A stretch of DNA of 64,000 nucleotides, from NCBI GenBank assembly GCA_029817715.1, contig JARUPY010000083.1, forward strand, positions 3,348,001 to 3,412,000. The letters are read 5' to 3'. Positions within the stretch are counted from its first letter, which is position 1. Every line of letters begins with the position of its first letter. Of this stretch, positions 44,206 through 54,512 are shown piece by piece. The notes beneath the pieces were generated by a model that ran no database searches, had not been told where the DNA came from, and was given only the letters and a program-made list of their open reading frames with translations. This DNA comes from Melastoma dodecandrum. Its lineage: Eukaryota > Streptophyta > Magnoliopsida > Myrtales > Melastomataceae. The position numbers were made by a program, and so were the translations under genes.

Positions 44206-45914
44206 ATGGCTAACCATGTTGGAGGAGGGGCTGGGGCTCACTCCGGATTCCCTGCCGCAACGCTGAACGAGAGAATTTTGTCCTCAATGACTCATCGATC
44301 TGTGGCTGCTCATCCTTGGCACGACTTGGAGATTGGTAACGATTCTTGTTTCCTTCGTTTCTGCTGCTGGATTTGAGACTTCGATTGGTTTTGTCTGAGT
44401 TTTGAAGTTTTTCAATTGTTTTCTCTGTCGATGCTTCGATCATAGGTCCCTCTTGTCTCGTGACATCCCTTTCGGTTGTCTGCTTGCAGGTCCAGGTGCT
44501 CCTTCGGTTTTCAACTGTGTAAGCACGTTCTAAGGAATTGAATAGACGCCTTGTATGCAAACAGAATCTGTTCTTTTGCCTGTGCTCTGATTTTTTTAAT
44601 TAGATTCTTTATCTCGTCCAGTATCTTGCTCGTTGGTTTTTCTCCTGCCGATAGAAATAACCACGGTAAAAGAGCTTCTTTCCCCAGGTTATTGAGATCA
44701 GCAAAGGTAGTAAGGTGAAGTATGAGCTCGACAAGGCAACCGGTCTCATAAAGGTACCTTCAGTTTCTTTTTGGCACTGAAATTTTTAAGGTCTCTGGAA
44801 TGTCACAATTCATTAATATATATATAAATTCGTGCATTATAATTCATATGAAGAGGATTCTGTTAACCTTGCCTTTTCCCTTTCTTACATTTTACGCTTC
44901 TGGCTTTACCCGGTCTTCGTCACTATGTTTTACCAGATTGTTTTGTATACCTAGACTGCTCGCCTACATCTTTGTGTTATGAGTTGTTCAGTGTTGTAAT
45001 GCTAATGTATATACAGTCAATATGAAAAGGAACCTGATAACACAGAATTGGCTTCAATTAATAGGTTGATCGTGTGCTGTACTCATCCGTCGTTTATCCT
45101 CACAACTATGGTTTCATCCCACGCACTATTTGTGAGGACAGTGACCCTATGGATGTCTTGGTGCTGATGCAGGTACTTTCATTGCAAATGGACTAGTGAT
45201 AGTTTGTCTATGAAAATGGAAATTCTTACATTTCAGATATGGTTCGTGCTTGAATTTTCAAAGTCACCTTGCTTGTTTTCTCTTTTCCAGGAGACAGTCC
45301 TACCAGGTTCGTTTCTCCGTGCCCGTGCCATCGGGCTAATGCCCATGATTGATCAGGTAATGACTGAGCGACCATTGTCGAGCTTTCCAATGCATGTAAA
45401 CATAACTTCTCAAAGTTGGAAACTGCTTGTGCATTACAGGGTGAGAAGGATGACAAAATCATCGCTGTATGTGCCGATGACCCCGAGTTTCGCCATTGCA
45501 AGGACATCAAGGACCTTCCTCCTCATCGCCTTGCTGAAATCAGACGCTTTTTTGAGGACTGTATCCATCTGTTAGCAATGCCTGTTTTGATATGACTATA
45601 TCCTAGTTCACAACACTTCTCCTTCCACTCGGAACTGTGCTACCTCACTGTCTTGTTTTTCCCAACCTTTGCTGCCTTTACTCGACGTGAATGACCAGAC
45701 AAGAAGAATGAGAACAAGATCGTCAACGTGGAAGACTTCCTCCCTGCCGAGGCTGCTGTTGCTGCAATCAAATACTCAATGTAAATGCCTTATCTTTCAA
45801 TCTCACCACATTCACAGCATGCGGTTGCATTCTTTCCCTGTTTGAACTCATATAAACACTCAAACTCGCAGGGATCTGTATGCTTCCTACATCGTGGAAA
45901 GCTTGAGGCAGTAA
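44206..45914 (+). CDS. Soluble inorganic pyrophosphatase (family I)
   Basis: Eight exons: 44206-44335, 44490-44518, 44688-44753, 45065-45172, 45291-45356, 45440-45560, 45699-45780, 45872-45914. All are GT-AG with fitting phase, giving about 214 residues, the usual length of cytosolic plant enzymes. It hydrolyses PPi to two Pi with Mg2+, removing the by-product of biosynthetic reactions and adjusting PPi-dependent glycolysis. Seen in order are [19 protein letters not shown], the [10 protein letters not shown] substrate-binding segment, and [11 protein letters not shown]. The family I active-site [12 protein letters not shown] with its metal-binding Asp residues comes next. [17 protein letters not shown] is also conserved. 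No transit peptide is evident, so it is probably cytosolic. I see no lesions. Confidence 0.95.
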
Positions 45915-46388
45915 GGAGCAGCCTACAAGAAGATCATGTGATTACGGAAACCCAAAAAAAAGGTGTATGTCCCAGAACAGGTTTTGCTGCCTCTAAAACC
46001 CTGTCACCGGCCTCTGTATTTTGACTGTGCTTTGTTGCTGCTGTGTTCACTTGCATGTAAATTATTCACTGCAGACAAATTACCATCCAGAAACAAATCT
46101 TTTGATGGAACCAAAAGACTTGTCCATATTCTATAAATATTTCGTGGAATTAAGTTGTCGGGAATGCTGAAATTTCCTTTGTGCGCGGTGGTTGTGAAAG
46201 TCAGAACCCGCCGAGTCAAAGGAAGGACGCGCATCATCATCATCAACCTGCTGCCGGTTGACTAGCTCCAAGGCCATTTTCTTTTTTTCTCCACCACTCG
46301 GAGGATGCTCCCAGAAGAATATAAGCATGTGGGGGTAGAGTCAAAGCCCCCTTGTCATTTCGACGTCGAATTTCTTATTCCTCAAACC
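45915..46388. other. Spacer between pyrophosphatase and a frameshifted small gene
   Basis: It holds the 3' UTR of the pyrophosphatase gene. I see no additional gene. Confidence 0.5.
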
Positions 46389-46744
46389 ATGTCGAGAGCA
46401 TTGAGCACGCGGAGGGGCCACCGGCGGTACGAGAAACTCGGCAAGGAGCTAGCCCATTCTGTCCCCGAGCCGAAGCTCCTGAGATCCACTACCTTGCCAG
46501 CCCCAAGGGAATCGAATCTGTCCTTGTCGAGATCCGCCGCGGTAGTCAATGAGGAACCTGGTGCGCTGGGCGGTCCCCTCCCGGCAAAGCTCGCTAAGAA
46601 GGCCAGCAAGAGTCACCCCTGTTCGGGCTTTTCGATGGCAGTAGGAGGAAGAAGGCGGCGGCGAGGCCGGAACTGGCTAGGTACCTCGCGTACGTGAAGG
46701 AAGGCGGCGTATGGGACGCCAATCCCCATCCGTCCTACGGGTAA
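46389..46744 (+). pseudogene. Small plant protein of unknown function, frameshifted; possible retrocopy
   Basis: A single open stretch begins at ATG 46389 with MSRALSTRRGHRRYEKLGKE. It resembles a small plant-only family whose members start MSRALSTRGHRRY and have unknown role. After AKKASKSHP (about 46614) the frame slips. One more C in CACCCCTG would restore a continuous frame running FGLFDGSRRKK, ARPELARYLAYVKEGGVWD, to TAA 46742-46744, again as expected for the family. The frame as sequenced instead runs on to a basic, unrelated tail. A 25-nt poly(A) tract begins 145 bp after the stop, which suggests a retrocopy or a genomically encoded A-run. A sequencing error in a C4/C5 homopolymer is an equal possibility. 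Confidence 0.6.
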
Positions 46745-46888
46745 ATGTAGCGTAGATGACGTGCCGATGCAGCCGCTTTGTCAGGTCAATGGCCGAAGAT
46801 GTATTCATGATTGTCAACGCTATTGGGAGTAGGGCGTTAACTCTTCTTGTTTCTTCTACCCTTTTTGAGCTGATTCATACATGAAAGT

Positions 46889-46913
46889 AAAAAAAAAAAA
46901 AAAAAAAAAAAAA
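46889..46913 (+). repeat. Poly(A) tract, A25
   Basis: 25 consecutive A, 145 bp after the stop codon of the frameshifted small gene; followed by GCGATAATAATAATAAT. Confidence 0.9.
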
Positions 46914-47384
46914 GCGATAATAATAATAATATAATAACAACAGAGATGCCGTGGTGAAATGAAACGGGGGACGTCATCCCTGCCGTCAGTGACTCAAGGA
47001 AAGCAGGCCGAAAACTAAATCCGACGGCCTTTAGATTGTTCCCCAAGTCAAGGGAAAGCTCGGTCAGTGATGGCGACGTATCCTCGGGAAGCTTCGGAGT
47101 CTCAAGGACCGAAAGAAGCCTCGCTAAACGACGTCGTATCTCCAGTCGAGTGAAATATACGCACTACGTTTTGCACACCCACCTAACCCAACCTATATGT
47201 AATACAATGCTTTTTTGGATCCTTTGTCGTGTCAGGTTTCCGACAAATTCATATCCAGAGGGTTGCGCAACCCGAGGAGAACTCTAAACCAATCCACAAA
47301 ACTACAAAAAAGAAAAAAAGGGGAGATGAAAATTTGCGTGGGGGAAGGGGTAGAGAAATCAATGGCGGTTGAATTGAGTCTTTT

Positions 47385-47409
47385 ATATATAATATATATA
47401 TATATATAA
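47385..47409 (+). repeat. AT-rich dinucleotide microsatellite
   Basis: Largely (TA)n, interrupted by AATAT. Intergenic. Confidence 0.8.
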
Positions 47410-48755
47410 TGTGTAGGGGAAAATAAAGACGCCCGCGTTTGGAGTTGGGGTGGAATTCAATTTTCCCCTCTCTTCCGCCGTCCTTTGTTCCGCCTCCCCC
47501 CTCCTTTCCCCCCGATTTCAAAAACTAAAAACCAAACAGGGAGGGAGGGAGCACACGCCCCACCCCCCCAACCCTCCTTCCCAACCTCGCCACCCAACAA
47601 CATCCACCTCTCGTTTGCTAGGGTTTCCAACCGTCTCCGCCGCCACCCTCCCTTCCCCTCCGGCCCGCAGGTCCGATTGCGTGACTCCTCCTCTCGTTGT
47701 TTCGTTGTTCCTGTCGATTTGCTTGACGGCTGTTGTTTCTTCGGCGAGGTCGTTCTGGGTTATTTTTGTCCGTTCGTCGGATCTTTGGGATTGTTGATCC
47801 GCGTGTCCTTTGACGGAGCGGTAGCTCCCGATGGTTGAATTCTAGAGAGAGAGAGAGAGATTTTCTTCGCGGTTTGTGTTTGGATTTGTCCGCTGTGTTC
47901 TATGATTGGGAAATGGAGTTTATGCGTCTTTCAGCAGTCATGGTGTCAATTTTTTCGAGAAGGTTGGCGCAAGTTCTACATGTTTCGGTGGATTTTTTGT
48001 TGTTGTTGTCAAGGTCGAAGTTAGTTGAGGTTTATGTGAATTGCGTGTGCTTTTATGAGTTTAGGATTTTTGTCAATGGTCAATACTTTGGCCTAATTTC
48101 TTATTCTGGCAAGATGTATTTAACTTTTTGGGGTGTTCTAGGAAGGAGAGAGTGGTCTAAGTGATTTGTTTTTGGATTGGCACTTGTTTTAAGGATCCCT
48201 GGGTTTTGGTTGAGGTTTGTTGGTGTGATTTGGCTCAAAGATTGTTGGCTTACTTGGCCCTTTCTTTTGGTGAGAAGTATGTAAACATTTTCCAGAAGCT
48301 GTGAGGGTATTTGTTTGGGCCAGTTATCTTCTGTATGTAGTTTATTATGGACTAGAATATTGTATATATTTCTTCTGATGTTCCTCCGAAATGTCCAGGG
48401 GCAAACAATTTTGTCTTCATGGGGCATCAATTTGCTTTTGTGGTTGAGAGTAGAACTACAATTTACCTTCTTTTTAGACACTAATAAATGAGATACCACA
48501 GAATCTTGGTTTTCAGGTTTGAACAAATGGAATTTCATATGGTACTACTGTGTTTCTCTTGTCTTGACATAGGGAATGACTTATTGAGATTAATCAGTTC
48601 TTGGAATTGTCACTTAAGGTTTTGTTGCCATTTGTTTGCTTGAATAGAGGAGTACTGAGCTTATGATTTGTATTGTTGAGTTAGTTTTATTGTTTGTACT
48701 TACTTTTTTACCCTGGCTGAAATTTATGCATGTAATTATTGTTTCACAGAAAACC

Positions 48756-50769
48756 ATGCCAACATTTACTGCTATAGCTTTGGATAGTCTGTTAGAGCGT
48801 GGGGCTTCTCGTTCTGTAGAGAAATCTTCCGATAATAAGATGCCTCTGCCTAAGTCAAAGCCTCTTAATCATCCCAAACCCATCCCGAATCCAAGGCTAG
48901 AGCGTAGGAGCAGTGCCTCTGCCATTGAAAGAAAGATTACACAACCAAAAATGACTCCAGCACTCTATGCCACTCCTGAGGCAACTCCAGTTCCTGAATC
49001 TCCAACTCCATCATCATATCCTCCTTCCCCTTATATCATCAATCACAAGCGCCGTGGTCCTAGCCTCTCAAGGATTGTATCTGAAGATGATCTTTCAGGT
49101 CAGAAGAGAACTGAGGAAGTAAATGGTGGGGCAGAAGTAGGGGAAGAAACAAAAGAAATATCGTCTAAGGACGACATTCATGCATCACTTCCAATTCCTG
49201 ATGAGATTAAAGATGAGAAGACAGATGTTCTGAGTGTTAGCCATGTGGGAGGCACTACAAGAGATTCAAGGAATGGTGTTCATGAGGTTGGAAGTAACAG
49301 TTCAGGAAATGGCATTGAGGAATTTGGTTTGGCACAAGTTCCAGCGACCCCTGGAAAGAAAGGTGATTGGGCGCATGTTCCAGCGACCCCTGGAAAGGAA
49401 GGCGATGGTGATTGTTTTTTTGATCCCCAGGACACTCTGAGTTATTTCAGCAACACTGACGACGAGGACAATGGCACTGCTGATCGCTTGGTTAAGTTCA
49501 CTCGGTCACGCGGAGAATTCTTTGATGCCCAGGAAGGTACAGCAATGTTTTTCCTTTTGTGATCTGTAGCGACTGTGTGTGTAAATTCATTGGTGGTAGT
49601 ATTTGGGGCATCACAAGTGAAATGTGAAATATCTAGCTTTCCTTTTCGTACTTTGTATGCATGCTCTACCTAACATGCTACCGAATGTCACAAACCATAA
49701 TTCTGTGATTAATTTAGGAAGATTTTTGGTATTGCCCACTCATGCATTTTGTAGATGTGGTTGATTGGAAGTCCAGAGACCACCTGCTTATGTATCTCAG
49801 ATAAATATTCTTTGTAAGTTTCATCATTTTTGTAGAACTATCCTCTGATGGCGGGGCACAGTCTTCTCTGAATGAGCTTGAAGAGGAACTGAGAGGAATT
49901 CGATTAAGTCTTTCAATGGAAATGGAGAGGAGGAAGCAAGCAGATGAAACCCTTAGTCATATGCGAAGCAATTGGCAGAGGATCAGAGAGCAATTATCCC
50001 AAGCTGGAATCACACTTCCAGTAAATCTGGCAATGGAAGCGGAGCTCTTGGATGTGGATACCACGGAACAGTTGTGTCAACAAGTTGATCTTGTTCGATT
50101 TGTTTCTGAAGCCATCGGGAGGGGGCTGGCCAAGGCCGAGGCAGAGACTGCAATGGAAGCTATGCTTGAAGCTAAGAACTTTGAGATAGCACGTTTATTG
50201 GACAGGCTTCACTACTATGAGACCGTGAATCATGAGATGTCCCAGAGGAATCAAGAAGCTGTTGGTGAGTCTGTTGTTTTCCTCTCGCTTTTCTTTAATC
50301 TCTTTGCTTGAGTTGAGTGCTCGAAGTAGTAATCTCTAGAATTTAGAAGTGCATCTTTATTCTTACTATAAAATCAGTTTTGCACGATATCGTTAAAAGG
50401 ATGGGTGCATGCTTTTCCAATTCTCTTTTCGGTTCCCACCCTTTCCTTTTCTTCTTACTGTCATATAAATTTCGATGCAATTTATTTGTATTTTTCCCAT
50501 TGAGATACTCTGAATGTGAAGTTGCATATTTTTATTCAGTGAAGAAAAGGGGTTTTTAAAATTGGCTCTCTTTCTTTTGAAAATCTGCAGAAGCAGCCCG
50601 GCAACGGAGACAACAAAGGAAGAGAAGGCAGAGATGGATATGGGGTTCCATTGCCGTCGCGACATCACTAGGTGCCTCCGCATTAGCGTGGTCATACACG
50701 CAATCAGGGAGAGGTCCATCTTTGACCTCCCATGATCAGGAATACGAGCACGCCAACTGCGCTCCTTGA
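48756..50769 (+). CDS. Plant-specific protein with coiled coil and C-terminal membrane anchor, function unknown
   Basis: Three exons: 48756-49536, 49836-50264, 50591-50769; about 462 residues, no lesions. The N-terminus MPTFTAIALDSLLERGASRS and the ALYATPEATPVPESPTPSSY and SPYIINHKRRGPSL motifs recall an uncharacterised plant family I cannot name. Two tandem copies of VPATPGK-GD lie about residues 215-245. Next come an acidic stretch (SNTDDEDNG), a coiled coil in exon 2 (ELEEELRGIRLSLSMEME, EAMLEAKNFEIARLLDRLHY) and a basic segment (RRQQRKRRQRW). That basic segment precedes a short hydrophobic stretch (IWGSIAVATSLGASALAW), which suggests a tail-anchored or single-pass membrane protein. The start is ATG 48756, right after a probable leader-intron acceptor. 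Confidence 0.85.
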
Positions 50770-51437
50770 TGCAAAGGGGTAGTCAAATCTGTTATTTGCC
50801 GATTCCCCGCATTTAGTCGACATAAGTAGGACTTGGAGCAATAAATACCATATGCAGCGGCTTCTGAGTTGCAGCTCCCCAGAACAAAGTTTAATCTCTG
50901 GCATATTGTGTTGTCTGCATATGCTATTTGCATTTGCTTGTGATAGGCATTTTCTTGAGGCGATGGACAAACATACTATGTGGATGAGGGAAATTAGAGG
51001 AGATGGGGGATGATTGGTTCTACAGTAGCTACCTTCAGAAATAAGGTTCCGCTTAAATATATTTTGTTAAACAGCGCGGAGTAACTTTATTAAAAAAATA
51101 ATATAACTAATTTGGTATCAGAACATCAAATTTACTAAAATTTATTTTCTTATTTTGTAAATTATTTTATTAGAACGTAAGAAAAGCTCGGTATTACGGT
51201 CTCGAAAGTAAGATTATAGGAATTAACAAAATCCTTTTGGTCGGCCCTCCTTTTTTTTAATTTAATTTGCCACATGAACCCTAATTTTAGGAACACTTAG
51301 TTTGGATAAGAAATGTCATGTCAAAATTGAATCAAATTCACACACTTAAGATTAAAAGCCGTGGACTCGATACACACTTACTTGCTAATCACATAACAGG
51401 CAGACAATCAAAAGAAGAATTAAGCTGAACTTCGGTA
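50770..51437. other. Spacer, no gene seen
   Basis: It holds the 3' UTR of the coiled-coil protein gene and AT-rich spacer up to the small minus-strand ORF. Confidence 0.5.
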
Positions 51438-51815
51438 TTAAGCAGACAAATCCCTGAAGCTGTCCACGATCATCGGTACCTGGATCGCCCGGACAGTGTT
51501 GGCCACACTTGTCACCCCTTTTCCCTTGAACACCGACATGGAGATAGACCGGGAGAGGATTCCCCATAAGGAGTAGTTGCCCATGTCGATGCGACCGGGC
51601 CTTTTTTTGTCCCTAGAAAGACGAGAACCATTTTCCTGCCGGATTTCAGCTCCTGCGAGCAGAACCTCAGGAACGCCGAGAAGCCGTCCTGGAATTGTCC
51701 TGGCATAAGCCTCGGCTATCTTCGGAGGGCTTGTTGTAGAGATGTAGACGTTTTCGTTGTTGATCGATCTGCCCTCCTCATCGTAAACCGACGAGAACCT
51801 ACGATAGGATTCCAT
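51438..51815 (-). CDS. Hypothetical protein of 125 residues
   Basis: A single-exon open frame from ATG 51815 to TAG 51438-51440. The protein starts MESYRRFSSVYDEEGRS and ends in SLWGILSRSISMSVFKGKGV, AIQVPMIVDSFRDLS. Its composition is balanced, not low-complexity, and the frame is longer than its neighbours on both strands, so I consider it a plausible gene. I do not recognise a domain or family. A foldback element begins 22 bp upstream of the ATG, which means any promoter or leader lies in or beyond the element. Confidence 0.45.
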   Translation of the reverse strand: MESYRRFSSVYDEEGRSINNENVYISTTSPPKIAEAYARTIPGRLLGVPEVLLAGAEIRQENGSRLSRDKKRPGRIDMGNYSLWGILSRSISMSVFKGKGVTSVANTVRAIQVPMIVDSFRDLSA

Positions 51816-51837
51816 TAATAAGTATACGGATCGCGAG

Positions 51838-52399
51838 TTTTGTACGAAAATATAGTTAGCTTTTTAAAAAATTTACGAAATACAATTCTTGTTTCGTAAA
51901 ATACGGATTTACCGCGAAAACGCATATCCTAAATTACAAAGAGGGCCGGAGGAAAACAGCGAGGGGTGAGTTGCTAGTATCATCCACATGAATGCGCGTT
52001 TTGAAATCCCACCCCTCCAACACTTGTAATTTTTCGACGTCAACACGGACTCGATGCATGAACGGGACAAGTCTTTCGAAAACTTAGACAAAAAAATCTT
52101 CTAACTTAGTCGATTAGAATCTTTCTTATGAGGAGAAGGTCAAGAAGTTTTCAACCCGTCCCCTTATTCATCTAGTAAAGAGAGCGGGTTTTGACAACCC
52201 GTCCCTTATTCATCTAGTAAAATCCGCCTCCGTCCGATGTCTATCTTTTGATTGTTTTAGATATTTTTAAAGTGTTAAAGGGGCGGGTTTTGAAGAGTCG
52301 TCTTTTCATGTTTAACTCTTTGGCGGTAATGCATAATTTACGAAACACGAACAGTATTTTACAATTTTTTTAAAAACTAACTATATTTCCGTACAAAAT
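51838..52399. mobile_element. GC-rich foldback element, short copy, with ~90-bp inverted ends
   Basis: The left end (TTTTGTACGAAAATATAG, then TTAGCTTTTTAAAAAATTTA and CGTAAAATACGGATTTACCG) is mirrored at the right end (CGGTAATGCATAATTTACGA, TTTTTTTAAAAACTAACTAT, then CCGTACAAAA). The core has the family's GGGTTTTGACAACCCG and GGGCGGGTTTTGAAGA motifs, but I see no transposase ORF. It belongs to the same family as the copies at 21469-22448 and 5090-5260. No clear target-site duplication was found. Confidence 0.75.
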
Positions 52400-54512
52400 C
52401 ACACGAATTGCATCAGATGAAGAGTAGATTAGACTCATGATAAAGCAAGGTTTGGCAGGGACTCATTCCATCCCTTGTACACTGAGCTGAGCCCCTTGGT
52501 GTTTGAAGCCGTCAATGAAATTTAGAAGAACATCGTGCGACTGTGTATTGTCGTCGTGGTAAGATTTGTACATGATCCCCTGGCTCTACATTTCCCAAGA
52601 GATGAATAAGCTTTTCTTTTTCTTTTTTTTCTTTTCAAACTGTGGCCGTGGGCTTTGACAATTAATGTGTGATCCCCAGGATTTTAACCAAAAATAAAAA
52701 AGATGGTGGAGATTTTGTTAATTTACATCTCCCCACAACTACCACTAAAATACATCTTCATGTTTCTTTTTTTAATATTTTAGTAGGTTGGGTTTCTAAA
52801 ATTGTTTTTTTTTTTTTATTTCCTTGCGATCCGGACCAGGAGTAAAAGCCCACGGAAACGGCCCATATAAGGCCCAATGTCGTTATGCGGGTTGCTGCTC
52901 TAAAATAGCTTGGAGGTCAATGCGGAGGAAATCGCACCTTTTCCTGCAGAGTGGATCTTAAAATCCACGAGATCCACCCCGCTAACTTTTTCATATCACT
53001 CAGTGAGAAGTCATTCGATGACAATCGTACGAATATTGAATATATCATATATAGTTTTATGACTTTCGATCCCAACAGCAGCAAGATCTCGGAGATATCG
53101 AAATCAAAGTGGAGGATGAGGATGATCCCCCAGCTCTCTCTCTCTCTCTCCCTCTCTGTTGCGTTCGGATCGGAGGACATAAATGAGTTGATCTTTGGTA
53201 TTTCTTTATTTTAAATAAGATTATTTAATTCCCCTCGTGGAGGCATTGCTGGTTAAGCACACACTTTGATATGGGTACAACTAGCTCGACCGTAAGAAAA
53301 CGAGAGGAGAGGTTGTGTGTGAGTTTGAAGGAAGGGGAAAATAATGTTACCTTCGTGTTCGAGAAGAAGACTGGCAAGCGAAATCTGGAATCACATTTCC
53401 AGGTAAGAAAATGGGCGGAAGTTCAATTTATTTTTCTAGAAAAATAAAAAATAATTCTATTTGGACTCTAATTTAACCCTTTTATTGTTTTTTTTTTCCT
53501 GGCTTTCTCGCCGCCGCTGACGAATATCTTTTTAAACTTCGCATCGCATCGTATGCAGTTACAAGACAGGAAACTAGATTCTCTCTGTAATTCAAAAAGA
53601 ATTTAAACGAGCGATGAAAAAAGAGAAGAACGAGTAAAAAAAAAAGGGAATGAGAGACTTTTTATATAAGAGTTTGGAAGACGTGTCTTTCCCAACCATT
53701 ATGGGACAAACGCATTTGGATCAAATGGGCCTCATGGGCTTCAAACCTTTTGAAAAATAAAATTAAAAACTCAACAACACACATCTACAAAAACACCCTG
53801 TGATGTAACACGAGGGGACAACACAAATATAACAATACACCATCATCGACGAATTCACTAAGCGAATATACAAGTTTGAAGCATAATCCAATCCAATAAT
53901 AATGCTTTTCCACGAATGAATATGACGGACCAATACATACATACAGATAAAAATACTAGAAATTAGATGCATCGTAATAAAGAAGATAAATACGTCACCA
54001 TTAATATAACATTGCTTCACATAAACTATTTAGTTTCATGGCTCGATTTATCCTACCAACATGATATACTCGAATTACTTCTTGATTTTTCTTCTCGACT
54101 TTGATCTGTAGCTCGACCACCTACACCACGAATCATGGTTGCTCAATTAGTCGATAATATGTAAGATGACTTCTACTCGACTTGCCTTAAGTTGGGATAG
54201 GTCGAACTTGACCATGACCTTATCACACAATACAGTTTTATATTTTATTTTATTTTAAAATGAATGGGGAATATAATTAATAATCAAATTCTTCTTCCAG
54301 ATTGTTAAAGAAAGAGCACACTTGCATTTTACGTATCGGCCCCTGATTGTTTCCCTATTTCCAAATCGGCCCCGTAATCTTCCCAGGCTCAGCATAAGGG
54401 TATAAAAGTAAAGCCCCCGCTCCTTTCTAACCGGCCTAAGTCGCTGACTCGGTAACGGTCGAGTCCATCCTGATCTCTCTTCCCTTCATCCAACCACCGC
54501 CCGCGAGCCAGG
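52400..54512. other. Intergenic region upstream of the Tm-1-like gene
   Basis: AT-rich spacer with a CT-rich stretch near 53135-53160 and GCCCA-type motifs at 52847-52875 (AAGCCCACGG, GGCCCATATAAGGCCCAATG) and near 53727. No gene is supported. The last ~200 bp contain the Tm-1-like promoter. Confidence 0.5.

Larger units (their letters stand above)
46745..48755. other. Intergenic region and probable 5' leader of the coiled-coil protein gene
   Basis: It holds the poly(A) tract (46889-46913), GATAATAATAATAAT, an AT-rich microsatellite near 47385-47409, and a pyrimidine-rich segment near 47460-47680 that looks like the leader exon of the next gene. An intron probably joins it to the acceptor TTTCACAG at about 48748. 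No other gene is supported. Confidence 0.5.
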
